DNA of 34,296 nt from Candidatus Hydrogenedentota bacterium (GCA_947486375.1 CANKTP010000019.1:1-34296); one strand, 5' to 3'. Shown: positions 8,298 to 18,222, numbered from the stretch's first letter. Program-made: numbers and translations. Notes: a model not told the origin generated them from the letters alone.

Positions 8298-10818
8298 TCC
8301 CCTTCAAGCGCCGAAGTGTCCGCACCCGGTACCGCGAGTAGCCCCAGGAGATGACCAGCAGCGGCACGCACAACGCGGCGAAGGACACGAACTGCATCGA
8401 CGGCGCGAGATGATTGAGGTCATGGGAATACGCCCGGCCTATCGCGGCGAAATACACCGCCAGCGCCGTCCACCGGTAGCGCCGCTCGCCGAACGCCACC
8501 CCAATTCCCATCGACGCCATCGCCAGCCCGAGCAAATAAAACGTCAATCCCGTGTCCGGGGCCCATTCCCACAAGCCGGCCACCCCCAGCAGCGCCGCCA
8601 CCCCCACGATGCACGACCGCAAGGCCGCCACCGGGTTCGTTTCGCGATCCGGCCCGATCGCGAGGACGCGCTCGGAACCCGCGAACCCGAGGAGGAGCAC
8701 CGTGAGCATCGCTCCGTATCCGGGTTCCGCCGGGAGAGGCGCCGCGAAGGTGTACACCCCGCGATACAAATACCATGCCCCAATGCCCAATGCCAGCGCG
8801 CCCGACGACCGCAGCGCCGGCAGCAACGTCAATGCCGCCGCCAGCGTCAGGCACAGGCCCAGCAGCGCCATTCCGGCAGGGACCTGGACACGCTCGAGCG
8901 AACGCGCCATCAACGTCGCCAGCATCATTGTCCCCGCCAGGTAGGGCACCGACGCCAGCGCATGGTGTTCCCAAGGCCGCCCATGGTTGAATCGCCGCAG
9001 ATAGCGTTCCCACAAATAACCGCCGAAATACGTGAACACCGCCACCATTGCCGTATACGTGCGATACGCCTCCTGCGCCTCGAATACCGTCCCGTCCAAC
9101 ACCAGGAACAAGTGGTAACACACGTGCGCCGCGATCAGCAGGAGCACGCTCGCCACCTCGACCTGCGCCGTCCGCAACAGGAACCCCGCCACCGCCATCA
9201 ACACGCTCTCCCCGGCCAGCAGGAAGGGCAGGTCCGGCGAACTCCCCTGGTCGAGGATCGTGAGCACCAGCAGGATGAGCGCCGCCGCCGCCGCGTGCAG
9301 CATCGCCATCGTCGTGCTCCGAAGGTCGAGCGCGCTGTCCGCGAGGATTCGCTGCACCTTCTCCGTCCGCTGGCGCGCGCTCAATCGCTTCACAAAACGG
9401 TCGTAATACCACGCCACCAGCGCGAACACCGCCGATACCCCGACGCCCGTGAACCATTTCGCCGGGATGACGTGGCCGAACAATGCGACCTCCCCCGCGA
9501 CCCGCACCATCCCGACGCACCCGGCGAAGGTCAGCAGGAGCAGCCCGAGCCCGAGGGCCTTGAAAATCACCGTCCCGCTGCGCTTGTAAGAAAAACCAAG
9601 CCCAAGGCACTCGATCGCCATCGCCACCAATAACCACTCATGCGAAAGGTACGCCTGCAAGGCGAGCGTGAACATCACCACCGTCTTCGCCGCAAACACC
9701 TGGTAGAGATAATTACGCGGTGCCCGCGACGATTGCGCATAGAACGCGAACACGCCTAGCGCCGCCGCAAAACAAAGCCGAAACGCCCATTCCTGGTCCG
9801 AGTATTGCTCCCGGATCGCCAGCCACGTCAGGACAAAATACACGAACGAGTTCACTGCGGCCATCGGCGCGACCGTCGTGCGATATTCCCCGGTCTTCCG
9901 GGCGTCCGTGATGCACGCGACCGAGAAAAGCGCGTAGCTCAGGGTGAGAAACCCATTCGAGACCCAGAAGTACTCCACCCCGGAAAGTTCAAGGCCCTGC
10001 GGCGGCGAGAGGAAAAAATAAATATACGTGACATGCGTCGCGACCAGCGCCCCCCAAGTGAAAAAGAGCCACCGATGCGTCAGGTGAAAGACCAGCGCCA
10101 GCACCGACACCACGAGACACGTCGCCATCGCATAGTAAACGTCCTCCGTGTCCAACCCGCCCTCGAGGCTCAGCGCGACGGTGTAGTAGATGAGAAACAG
10201 CGATATCCCGGCCGAGGTCTCGCTCCGGCGGAAATGACACACCGCCGCCACCAACACAAGGCAAGCCGCCAATACCGGGATCGCAAAAACCTCGCCCCGG
10301 AATACCCGCGTCGAGTCGAAAAAAAACGCCGCGTAGGTCGTGAAGTACAGGATCGCCAAGCCGCTCCCCAACATCGTCTGCGGGAACAAATCCTTGGTCT
10401 TCTTCGATATCAAGCCATACGCGACCGCCGCCGCCGCCAAGCCATATCCAATCGCCACCTTCTGGATCGCCGACAGTGCATGATCGTTGAATGCCGAGCT
10501 GCCCCCCAACACGATCGCCGTCATCGCGATCACCGCCGCTATCCGGCTCAACCAGATGCCCCCGACCCGCGACTCCAGCGGTTCCCCCGCCTCGCCCCCG
10601 AGCGCCTTGGCCACGCCCTCCCGAAACCCATCGACCAGGCGAGGCCTCTCCGGTTCGAGCGGTTCCCCTGCGGCTTCGTCGTCATGCCGCCTTTCCCCCG
10701 GTCGGCCGCCGCGCGCCAATAGGTCCTCCACGAGGGTCCTCAGCTCCAGCACGTGGGCCTCGAGCTCCTCGATGCGCTGCCGCGGATCCGGCGAATCATT
10801 CTGGGGCGAAGATGTCAT
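8266..10818 (-). CDS. DUF2339 large polytopic membrane protein
   Basis: The 850-residue protein starts with a soluble coiled-coil segment (RQRIEELEAHVLELRTLVED, about 11-32), a charged linker, and then about two dozen hydrophobic helices from residue 75 to the C-terminus (for example IAAVIAMTAIVLGGSSAF and VAIGYGLAAAAVAYGLI). This architecture and length match the DUF2339 family of bacterial inner-membrane proteins, whose function is unknown. ATG 10818 is preferred because it begins directly before the coiled coil; a reading from 10998 would add 60 residues with no family character. The ribosome site is weak. It precedes and overlaps cca by 32 bp. A candidate promoter is at 10922-10950. Confidence 0.85.
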   Translation of the reverse strand: MTSSPQNDSPDPRQRIEELEAHVLELRTLVEDLLARGGRPGERRHDDEAAGEPLEPERPRLVDGFREGVAKALGGEAGEPLESRVGGIWLSRIAAVIAMTAIVLGGSSAFNDHALSAIQKVAIGYGLAAAAVAYGLISKKTKDLFPQTMLGSGLAILYFTTYAAFFFDSTRVFRGEVFAIPVLAACLVLVAAVCHFRRSETSAGISLFLIYYTVALSLEGGLDTEDVYYAMATCLVVSVLALVFHLTHRWLFFTWGALVATHVTYIYFFLSPPQGLELSGVEYFWVSNGFLTLSYALFSVACITDARKTGEYRTTVAPMAAVNSFVYFVLTWLAIREQYSDQEWAFRLCFAAALGVFAFYAQSSRAPRNYLYQVFAAKTVVMFTLALQAYLSHEWLLVAMAIECLGLGFSYKRSGTVIFKALGLGLLLLTFAGCVGMVRVAGEVALFGHVIPAKWFTGVGVSAVFALVAWYYDRFVKRLSARQRTEKVQRILADSALDLRSTTMAMLHAAAAALILLVLTILDQGSSPDLPFLLAGESVLMAVAGFLLRTAQVEVASVLLLIAAHVCYHLFLVLDGTVFEAQEAYRTYTAMVAVFTYFGGYLWERYLRRFNHGRPWEHHALASVPYLAGTMMLATLMARSLERVQVPAGMALLGLCLTLAAALTLLPALRSSGALALGIGAWYLYRGVYTFAAPLPAEPGYGAMLTVLLLGFAGSERVLAIGPDRETNPVAALRSCIVGVAALLGVAGLWEWAPDTGLTFYLLGLAMASMGIGVAFGERRYRWTALAVYFAAIGRAYSHDLNHLAPSMQFVSFAALCVPLLVISWGYSRYRVRTLRRLKGNEDDGRIPRG

Positions 10819-10921
10819 CGAAAAAAAGTCTACCCCAAGCAAGCCCGCCGCACAAGACACCACGGCGCGCCGAGCGCCCGCCGCGCAATTGTGGGATTGG
10901 GCGCACGCCGGTTGCAAGTCC

Positions 10922-10950
10922 ATGTTAGTCCACCGAATCCATTCCGTCAA
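10922..10950 (-). promoter_or_regulatory. Candidate sigma-70 promoter for the DUF2339-cca operon
   Basis: Minus-strand TTGACG (10950-10945), a 17-bp spacer and TAACAT (10927-10922) lie about 100 bp before the DUF2339 start. The -35 matches five of six positions, the -10 four of six. Confidence 0.35.
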
Positions 10951-11001
10951 TGCTGTCTTTCCCACTTTGCTGACACCACCGGAAAGCGTAGACAACACCC
11001 A

Positions 11002-11037
11002 TTTCCGTCCTTTCTGTCCCTTCCGTCTCTTCGCCCT
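11002..11037. repeat. Pyrimidine-rich tract with 9-nt periodicity
   Basis: Four degenerate nonamers, TTTCCGTCC, TTTCTGTCC, CTTCCGTCT and CTTCGCCCT, run in register in the spacer upstream of the DUF2339 gene. The period equals that of the TCCCAT arrays at 779-805 and 28641-28685, although the core differs. It may be a decayed member of the same class or a chance pyrimidine tract. Confidence 0.35.
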
Positions 11038-11153
11038 TATGGAGTCGTTATCGCAAGCCGCATGGCCTCACGCATGCCGAAAAGACATCAGTCGACGACT
11101 CGTGTCGGTGCCGTCTTTCCCGGTGCATACCCCCGTCATCCGCGTCCGTCCGT

Positions 11154-11182
11154 TTGACCTCCACGCCATCGACCGGTATGCT
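11154..11182 (+). promoter_or_regulatory. Promoter of tRNA-Arg
   Basis: TTGACC (11154-11159), a 17-bp spacer and TATGCT (11177-11182) end 23 bp before the first base of the tRNA. The spacing and near-consensus boxes fit a strong stable-RNA promoter. Confidence 0.6.
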
Positions 11183-11205
11183 ACGCCATCCCTGACGCGC
11201 CGATG

Positions 11206-11280
11206 GCTCCGATAGTTCAACGGATAGAACAAGTCCCTCCTAAGGACTAGATGTGGGTTCGATTCCCGCTCGGGGCACCA
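11206..11280 (+). tRNA. tRNA-Arg, anticodon CCU
   Basis: The 75-nt sequence folds as a standard cloverleaf. The acceptor stem is GCTCCGA with TCGGGGC (one T-G pair) and the D stem GTTC/GAAC. The anticodon stem is AGTCC/GGACT, closing loop CTCCTAA with anticodon CCT. The T arm is GTGGG-TTCGATT-CCCGC, the discriminator base is A, and the terminal CCA is encoded. It reads AGG arginine codons. It is preceded by a promoter at 11154-11182 and followed by a possible terminator. Confidence 0.95.
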
Positions 11281-11294
11281 TAATTCGACTCGCC

Positions 11295-11315
11295 CCGCGG
11301 TTCCGTGGAATTTTT
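11295..11315 (+). terminator. Possible terminator of tRNA-Arg
   Basis: The inverted pair CCGCGG/CCGTGG (11295-11300 and 11303-11308) forms a short GC-rich hairpin followed by AATTTTT, 15 bp after the tRNA end. The loop is very tight, so only about five pairs would form. Confidence 0.4.
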
Positions 11316-11530
11316 CTTCCCCTCCCGCTTTCCTGCGGGTCGCCCCCATGTGATAGCATCTGTCCGCGTTGGGTAGAATGCGTTCCGGTCGCCTTTGCGG
11401 GGGAGGCGGTGTATCGCTTCGACGCGGGGGCGAACTCCCCGCCGCGTCATATAGTCCGAATGTCAGGCGCATGGTGTTCCCCGTTTGGTCCGCTGGCGCG
11501 TCTTGATCCTTTAAAAGGCTGCTACCGACA

Positions 11531-12361
11531 ATGGTCGACATACGAGAGAATGGCCTGAGTGCCTATCTCACGGAAATATCGCGCGTTCCCTTGCTCTCCA
11601 CCCAAGAAGAGGTTCGCTTGGCACGCGCCGTCCTGCAAGGCGACGGCGACGCTCGCCGCAAGCTCACCGTCGCCAACCTCCGCCTCGTCGTCAGCATCGC
11701 CAAGAAATACCTCTACTACGGCCTCCCCTTGCTCGACCTCATCGAGGAGGGAAACATTGGCCTGATGAAGGCCGTCGACAAATTCGATCCCGAGCGCGGC
11801 TGCAAGTTCTCGACCTACGCCACCTGGTGGATTCGCCAAGCCGTCACCCGCTCCCTCTCGAACTACGGCCGGACTGTCCGCATCCCCGTCTACGTCACGG
11901 ACAACATTTCCAAGTATAAAAACACCGTCGACCAGCTTTACAAAAAGTCCGGAAGGACCCCCGAGGTCGAGGACGTCGCCGTGGCGATGGGGATTACGCC
12001 CAAGGAAGTCGAAAAGATTCGAACCTTCATGCAAGACGTGGCTCCCCTCGAGAACCTCGATTCCATGGACGCCGACGAGGCGGGCGGGTTCCCCGGCGGG
12101 GCCGAGCCCGCCCGCATGGATGGGGCGCTGGTCCAATTCCAGATCGACGAGCAGATGACCGAGTTGATGAGCGAATTGAGCGAGCGCGAGGCCTCGATCA
12201 TCAAGTACCGCTACGGACTCGCCGACGGAAAAGCCCACACCCTCGAGGAAACCGGCCGCGAGTTTAGTCTCACCCGCGAGCGCATTCGCCAAATCGAGAA
12301 GGACGGCATGCGGCGATTGCGCGCCTTTGTCGGCGACCGCAAGGACGATTTTCGTCCGTAA
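11531..12361 (+). CDS. Sigma-70 family RNA polymerase sigma factor (group 2, primary-like)
   Basis: The 276-residue factor lacks region 1.1 and begins with region 1.2 ([20 protein letters not shown], about 8-27). Region 2 follows ([56 protein letters not shown]). Region 3 is at about 130-175, and region 4 at 205-270 ends in the helix-turn-helix [22 protein letters not shown]. The intact regions 2.3-2.4 and 4.2 and the short length fit a stationary-phase or general-stress RpoS/SigA-like accessory factor, not an ECF or the housekeeping sigma. A glycine/proline insert ([14 protein letters not shown]) links regions 3 and 4. It is followed at 45 bp by apt on the same strand. No regulatory partner such as an anti-sigma factor is adjacent. 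Confidence 0.9.
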   Translation: MVDIRENGLSAYLTEISRVPLLSTQEEVRLARAVLQGDGDARRKLTVANLRLVVSIAKKYLYYGLPLLDLIEEGNIGLMKAVDKFDPERGCKFSTYATWWIRQAVTRSLSNYGRTVRIPVYVTDNISKYKNTVDQLYKKSGRTPEVEDVAVAMGITPKEVEKIRTFMQDVAPLENLDSMDADEAGGFPGGAEPARMDGALVQFQIDEQMTELMSELSEREASIIKYRYGLADGKAHTLEETGREFSLTRERIRQIEKDGMRRLRAFVGDRKDDFRP

Positions 12362-12406
12362 TCCCGCGCCAACTCATTACCGAATGCATCTCGCCAAGGA
12401 AACTTC

Positions 12407-12931
12407 ATGGATTTAGCCGCCCTGATTCGCAACGTCCCCGATTTCCCCGTCCCCGGCATTCAGTTCAAGGACATCACCTCCTTGCTCCAGCACGGCCCCG
12501 CCCTCAAGTTCATTGTCGACGGATGGAAGGAGCGGTACGCCCCGCAAGATATCTCGGCCATAGTCGCCGCCGATGCCCGCGGGTTCATCTTCGGAAGCGC
12601 CCTTGCCTATGCCATGGAGCTTCCGTTTATTCCGGTCCGGAAAAAGGGCAAGCTGCCGGCCAACGTCATCTCCGAGGACTTCGAACTCGAGTATGGCGTG
12701 GCCACCTTCGAGATTCACGCCGACGCGCTGACGAAGGCCGACCGGGTGGTCATGATCGACGACCTCCTCGCGACCGGCGGGACAATGCAGGCCATGGCCA
12801 AGCTCGTCGAGCGGCTCGGCGCGGAGATTGTCGAGATCGCCTTCGTGGTCGAGCTCACCACGTTGCACGGCCGCAAGCGTTTGTCCAAGTATCCCATTCA
12901 CGCGCTGGTGGAGTTTGAAGTCGATGAGTGA
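12407..12931 (+). CDS. apt: Adenine phosphoribosyltransferase
   Basis: Apt salvages adenine, converting adenine and PRPP to AMP and pyrophosphate in the cytosol. The 174-residue length is standard. The N-terminus LAALIRNVPDFPVPGIQFKD binds adenine, DARGFIFGSALAYAM is the family motif near 56-70, and the PRPP-binding loop is VVMIDDLLATGGTM (D118-D119). AAGGAA lies six bases before ATG 12407. The stop codon overlaps the ATG of the following HAD gene by 8 bases, so the two are translationally coupled. Confidence 0.96.
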   Translation: MDLAALIRNVPDFPVPGIQFKDITSLLQHGPALKFIVDGWKERYAPQDISAIVAADARGFIFGSALAYAMELPFIPVRKKGKLPANVISEDFELEYGVATFEIHADALTKADRVVMIDDLLATGGTMQAMAKLVERLGAEIVEIAFVVELTTLHGRKRLSKYPIHALVEFEVDE

Positions 12932-13772
12932 AGCCACCGCCGCCCGCCGATTTGTCCCCGGCACGGGCATCGAGATCGTCCGCGACGTGACCCTCGGGCG
13001 ATTCAAGCACGCGCTCTTCGATTTCGACGGCACCATCAGCCTTCTGCGCGAGGGCTGGCAGGAAATCATGACCCCGGTCATGCTCGAGATGATTTGCGGC
13101 GAATCGGTGCCCACCCAGGCCATTCGCGAGGACGTCGAACGATTCATCGACGAGACCACCGGCATCCAAACCCTGATCCAAATGCAGGGACTCGTCGAGA
13201 TGGTCCGCAAGTACGGCCGGGTGCCGGGACAGCGCATCTTGGACGCCTCCGGCTACAAGGCCGTCTACAACGAGCGCCTCATGATCCCGGTGAACGAGCG
13301 CCTCGCGCGTTTGGCCGCAGGGACCTTGAAGCGCGAGGACTCCGTCGTTCTGGGGTCCCCGGAATTTCTCGATGGATTGGCCGCCCGCGATCTCGCGATG
13401 CACATTTTCAGCGGCACGGACCAGGACGACGTTCGCAACGAGGCCGCGCGACTTGGCGTGGCGGATTACTTCCGCGAGATTTGGGGCGCCCTGCCCTCGA
13501 TCGAGGAATATTCAAAGGAAAAGGTGCTCAAGCAAATCATCGCCACCCATGGCCTCCACGGCGCCGAGGTCCTCATCGTCGGCGACGGCCCCGTCGAGAT
13601 TCGGAACGCCAAGGAAAACGGCTGCGTCGCCTTGGGCGTCGCGTCGAACGAAACGCTCGGCCACGGCTGGGACGAAACCAAGCGCCGCCGAATAATCGCC
13701 GCTGGCGCCGACCTGATCGTGGCGGATTTCGGAGAGTGCGCGGCGCTGCTGGGCTATTTGTTTCCCGGCTAA
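12924..13772 (+). CDS. HAD-superfamily phosphatase coupled to apt
   Basis: From ATG 12924 the 282-residue protein carries the four HAD motifs. Nucleophile loop I is LFDFDGTIS (D33, D35), motif II is HIFSGTD, the motif III lysine lies in EYSKEKVLKQII, and motif IV is VLIVGDGPVEI. A helical cap of about 100 residues between motifs I and II places it with the phosphoglycolate-phosphatase/beta-phosphoglucomutase branch. It probably dephosphorylates a small phosphorylated metabolite; the coupling to apt suggests a nucleotide or sugar phosphate, but this is inference. An earlier start would run through the apt gene in another frame and is rejected. Its stop overlaps that of the convergent ATPase gene by 4 bp. 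Confidence 0.87.
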   Translation: MSEATAARRFVPGTGIEIVRDVTLGRFKHALFDFDGTISLLREGWQEIMTPVMLEMICGESVPTQAIREDVERFIDETTGIQTLIQMQGLVEMVRKYGRVPGQRILDASGYKAVYNERLMIPVNERLARLAAGTLKREDSVVLGSPEFLDGLAARDLAMHIFSGTDQDDVRNEAARLGVADYFREIWGALPSIEEYSKEKVLKQIIATHGLHGAEVLIVGDGPVEIRNAKENGCVALGVASNETLGHGWDETKRRRIIAAGADLIVADFGECAALLGYLFPG

Positions 13773-16482
13773 CGCCACGGCTTTTTCCGTACGACGTCAG
13801 CCCCACGGTGGCTCGAACGGGCGCGCACGAACCATTTACGTAGCTCTTCGAGCGCGAGCATGCCAAGCGCGAAGGGGATGACGAATATCCACGCGGCCAG
13901 TGGAATCGGCGCTGTCCCGAAGAGGGCGTTTCCCCACGGCGTGTAGTCGATTAGCGCGATCAGCGCGATCTCGGCAGCGATACCGGCGAGGATCAGTTTG
14001 TTGCTGAAAAGGCCGAATGAAAAGGCTGCGCGGCGTTCGCCGCGGCACACGAACACGTTGGCGACCTGCATCGCCACGATGGCGCTGAGGCAGGCGGTCG
14101 TGGCTTGCAGGTAGAGCGGGTCATGCGCCGAAAGTGACTCGCCGTAACGCCAGCCGCCGGAATCCAGCACGAACCAGTACGCGCTCATCGCGGCGGCAGC
14201 CTGCATCGGCCCGAGGAAAAGATACGCGCGGGCGAGCAGCGGCCAGTCCAGCAGCCGGTCGGCGCGCCGGCGCGGCGGTCTGTTCATGATGTCCGGGGCC
14301 GGCCTTTCCGCCCCGAGACCGAGCGCGGGCAACATGTCCGTGCCGAGATCGACCGCCAGAATCTGGATGATCGTGAGCGGGAGCGGGATGCGTAATACAA
14401 CGAACGCGAGATAGGGGATCAGTTCCGGCACGTTCGACGTGAGGATATAGGTCAGGAAATTGCGGATGTTTGCGAAGACGGCCCGGCCCTCCTCGATCGC
14501 GGCGACGATCGAGGCGAAATTGTCGTCGAGCAGCACCATGTCGGCGGCCTCGCGCGCCACGTCGGTGCCGCAGAGGCCCATGGCGATGCCAACGTCGGCT
14601 TCGCGCAACGCGGGCGCGTCATTCACGCCGTCCCGGTCACCGCCACGATCTCTCGCTTGTTCTTGAGTGCCTTGACGATACGCATCTTTTGCTCGGCGAG
14701 GACGCGGGCGAAAACAAGTTCCGGGGCATCGAGGGCGAGCTGGAGCTGGATGTCCGAGAGATGCCCGAGTTGTTCGCCGGTGATCACGACGGGCGTGGCC
14801 GAGCGCAGCAGGCCGATCTCGCGACCGATCGCCGTCGCCGTGTGGGGATGATCGCCCGTGACCATGATCACCCTGATGCCGGCGTCGCGGCATTTCTGGA
14901 GCGCGCCGGCGACTTCCGGACGGGGGGGATCTTCCAGGCCGATGAGGCCGGCCAGGGTCATCTCCTCTTCCGCGTTCGCCAGGTCGTAACCCTCGGGCAA
15001 CTTGCGCCAGGCGAAGGCGAGAACCCGCAACCCTTGCCCGGCCATCGCTTCCGCCCCGGTGCGAAACGTGGAGGCCATGCCGGGGGACAACTCGACGTCG
15101 CCCTCGTCCATCGTCGCCCGGGCGCAACGCGGGAGCACGGCTTCGGGCGCGCCTTTGCAACAGAGTAGCAGGCCCTCGGGCGTGGCATGCACGGTGGAAA
15201 GCCGCTTGCGGTCCGAGTCGAACGGGATCTCGTTTACGCGCGGGCTCAGCCGCAGCGCTGGCATCGCTTCGGCGGCGAACTGGACAAGCGCCACCTCCAT
15301 CGGATCGCCTATCCAAGCGGATTCGCCGCCGGCCCGCGCTTCTTTCAAATCGTGGCAGCAAGCCGCCGTTTCGAACAGCCGGCGATGCGGCACGATGAGC
15401 GCCGCCAGTTGATCCGGAATCGTGTCAAACATCCTGCCCGCAACAAACAGCCTGCGGGCAGACATGCGGTTTTGCGTGAGCGTGCCCGTCTTGTCGGTGC
15501 AAATGACCGTGGTGCAGCCAAGCGACTCGACGGCGGGCAGGTGCCGGATCAGCGCGTTGCGTCTGGCCATGCGTTGTGAGCCCATCGCAAGCGCCAGCGT
15601 GACGGTGGGAAGCAGGCCCTCCGGCACATTCGCCACGATGATGCCGATGGCGAAAATGAAGGCCGCCCAAAAGGGCAGGCCAATCGCCTGGCCGATGAGG
15701 AAAAAGGTCGCCCCGAGCCCAAGCGCGAGCCCGCCCACGATGCGGCTGACGCGAATGATCTCGATCTGCAGCGGCGAAACCGTGTCGGCGGTCGCCTGTG
15801 TCAGCCGCGCGATCTTCCCAAACGTCGAGTGCGGCCCGGTCGCGTAGACAAGCGCTTTCGCTTCGCCCGAGACGAGCGAGGTGCCCGCGAGCAGCGTGTT
15901 GTGGGCGTGCATTGCCTCGGGCTCGTCGCACGGCTCGGCGTCGCGCGAGACCGGCAGGGATTCGCCCGTGACCGTGGCGTTGTTCACGCGCACGCTGAAC
16001 GCCTCCACCAGCCGGCAGTCCGCGGGAACGATGTCGCCGGCTTCCAGCAGGATTACGTCGCCCGGCACGAGTTCGGCGGCCGGTGCCTGCCGCACCGAGC
16101 CCGACCGCATAATCTTTGCCGCGTTCGGTAACAGTTTCTTGAGCGCCGCCAGCGCCTGCCCAGCGCGATACGCCTGCCAGAAGGAGAACACGCCATTGAT
16201 CGCGATCACGCCAATGATCGCGAACCCAAGCGTCCCCATTCCTTGCCCCGGCTCGCGCCACTCGGCGAAGAACGCGAGCATCGCGGCAATCCACAAGACG
16301 ATCGCGAAGAAGTGCAGGAACTCCCGGGCAAAGGTGAGCACGAGCGCCTCGCGCGCGACTTCCTCCAATTCATTGGCGCCAAACTCCACAAGCCGCCGTT
16401 GCGCCTCGGCGTCGCTCAGCCCCGCGGGCCCGCTCTTAAGGCTGGAAAAGGCGTCGGCGACCGTGGCATGGTGAATCTTCAT
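13769..16482 (-). pseudogene. P-type cation-transporting ATPase (type II, Na+/K+-ATPase-like), single-base frameshift
   Basis: The gene begins at ATG 16482. The visible motifs are TGES actuator (172-175), VANVPEGLLPTVT in M4 (283-295), phosphorylation site CTDKTGTLT (D330), then ATP-binding segments and VAVTG. There the frame ends in TGTA-stop, and the continuation DGVNDAPALREADVGIAMG and the last four or so membrane helices are in the next frame. The run GGG at 14634-14632 (minus) should be GGGG to give the universal TGDGVNDAP; adding one base yields exactly 905 codons, the usual family size. M4 VANVPEGLL and M6 VDLGTDMLPALGLG resemble type IIC pumps more than Ca2+ pumps. It is either a very recent pseudogene or a base-call error; the rest looks under selection. 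Confidence 0.88.
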
Positions 16483-16543
16483 CGTGGATGTTGGGCGCTA
16501 TCTCGTCCATAAGGTGCCGGCAGCGTGAATCGATGGTTCAGGG

Positions 16544-17092
16544 TCATTCGGTTTCGCCGTCGGCCATGTGCTCGATACGTGCCGCGGCTTTGCCGGTCGC
16601 GGACTCCAGCATGCCCGCGAACTGTTCCATCGAGCGCGCGATGAACAGGCCTTCGCCGGATGCGAAGGGGGTCTCGGGATCATCCAAGTAAATTCGGCCC
16701 GCCGCCGTCACTTTGCGCCCGTCGATATTCGTGACCCACCCCTCGGCCGTGGCGACGGTGCCCAAGGGGAGTTTTCGGCGGAATTCGACCGATATTTTTG
16801 CAGCCACCACCGGATGCCCGGCGACCCAGCACGAAAACCCCATGATGTCGTCCATTACCGCCGCCATGCTGCCGCCGTGCGCATGTCCCGGCGGACCCTC
16901 CGTGCCGGGACCCCACCAGATTCGCGCGAAGAGACGCCGGTCGGATTCGCGCACGAAAAGCGCCGTCCGGTAACGCGATCCCTCCGGTTCGCCGTGGATG
17001 AACGATGCCCCAATGCCGTGGCTGTTCGGGAAATCGATCGGCGTCCAATCCCCTTCGGGCGCGAATTTCGACGAGTCAGGCGGTTCAATCAC
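16544..17092 (-). CDS. Hotdog-fold thioesterase (PaaI/4HBT type)
   Basis: This 182-residue protein has the single hotdog domain at about 60-160. The PaaI-type active-site segment is GPPGHAHGGSMAAVMDDIMG, with the HGG motif and acidic residue, and the following strands are VVAAKISVEFRRKLPLGTVA and RKVTAAGRIYL. Such enzymes hydrolyse acyl-CoA thioesters, often aromatic or medium-chain. The N-terminal 50 residues are a less conserved extension. It lies 61 bp from the ATPase start and 92 bp downstream of the R2lox gene on the same strand, and may share its transcript. The acyl group cannot be specified. Confidence 0.85.
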   Translation of the reverse strand: MIEPPDSSKFAPEGDWTPIDFPNSHGIGASFIHGEPEGSRYRTALFVRESDRRLFARIWWGPGTEGPPGHAHGGSMAAVMDDIMGFSCWVAGHPVVAAKISVEFRRKLPLGTVATAEGWVTNIDGRKVTAAGRIYLDDPETPFASGEGLFIARSMEQFAGMLESATGKAAARIEHMADGETE

Positions 17093-17184
17093 GGTTCGGC
17101 GGGCTCCAATGGACGGTCCATAAAGACGCCCGTCCTCGACGCCTCGGAGCGCGGGACGGGCGGGAAGAATATCTCAATCGAAGC

Positions 17185-18105
17185 TCAGGAATCTTCGTCC
17201 TCGATGACCTTGCGGGTGTCCTTGTAGATTTCATCGAGCGATTGGCCACGCGCCTTTGAGATACGGGCCATGCGCTTGGTGTATTGCAGCACCGTGTACT
17301 CGATGAACACGCTCGGCGGGTAACCGAAGGGGTTGTCGGGGAACTGCCCGTATGATTGCTCCGTGATGTCCTTCGCGTACTCGAGCATCTCGGCCATCAC
17401 TTCCTCGACGATGCTGAACAACCCCGGATTTTCCGCGATCAGGCGAGAGATCAGGAAGATTCCGTAGGCAATATGCCGCGACTCATCGAGCTTGATGAGA
17501 CTGATCCCCTTGCGCGCGCCCGGAAGAATTTTGTGCCCGTCGATGATGGTGAAGTAGGTGTTGTATCCTGACTCCGCCATGATGCCCTCGACGGCGAGGT
17601 TGTAGGTGGTCGACGCGCGCACCATGTTCGCCGGCGAAGGATCGTCGTGCAGGCTATGAAGACGCTCCGGCAATATCTCGTAAAACACTTTCTCGTAGGC
17701 CGGCGTCTGGTAGCTCCGCAGATCGGCGGTGCCCACCCCGATCGCGCCAAGGAACCGCTGGAAAAAGTCGACATGCTTGCCCTCTTCCCAGAGAAAGGTG
17801 GTCAGGAACAACTCCTCCTCGATGCGCCCTTCGCGCGCGATCACGTTGATCAGCGGGAGCAGGTCGAGCGTCACCGCCTCTTCGCCCGCTTGAAATTGGC
17901 TCGTCAGGAACAGGATATAGGATCGTTGATCGTCCGTGAGTTTCTTCCAATCCTCGGCGTCCTGGCTAAAATCGATGTCGGCGGGGTTCCATATCCCCAG
18001 CCGCTTGGCTTACTCGTACAGTACCATCGGCGGAATCTCGCGGCGCAAGCCCCGCGTCGTGGTCACGAAATGTTCATGGGTGCTTCCGATTCTCGATACG
18101 GCCAT
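17185..18105 (-). pseudogene. R2-like ligand-binding oxidase (R2lox) with an in-frame TAA at codon 32
   Basis: Read from ATG 18105, the frame of 307 codons is homologous throughout to R2lox, a ferritin-like Mn/Fe oxidase related to ribonucleotide reductase R2. All metal ligands are seen: E75, E108 and H111 (EEGKH), E173, E208 and H211 (DESRH). So are V78 and Y168, the residues that form the Val-Tyr ether cross-link in characterised R2lox proteins. One TAA (plus strand TTA at 18010-18012) interrupts VLYE-stop-AKRLGIWNP, where the family normally has lysine; A-to-T at the first base of AAA would explain it. The next usable start, GTG 17874, is V78 itself and would lose ligand E75. It is therefore inactive, a read error, or read through. 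Other genes here end in TAA, so recoding is unlikely. Confidence 0.87.
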
Positions 18106-18222
18106 GATCCCTTGTCCTTTTCTAAGAGTTGAGTGTATAGCGCGAGCACGATACCCTGCGCCGAGAACCCAAGCAAATTTCCCCAACGGATTTGTGGAGA
18201 AAAATTCCGATCATGTAAATTA

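Noticed and set aside
9805-10722. Arginine/histidine-rich plus-strand frame opposite DUF2339
   Set aside because: Low-complexity shadow of a hydrophobic protein on the other strand.
17185-17874. Short R2lox from GTG 17874 as the real gene
   Set aside because: The start codon is itself conserved V78 and the ligand E75 would be lost; homology continues upstream to 18105.
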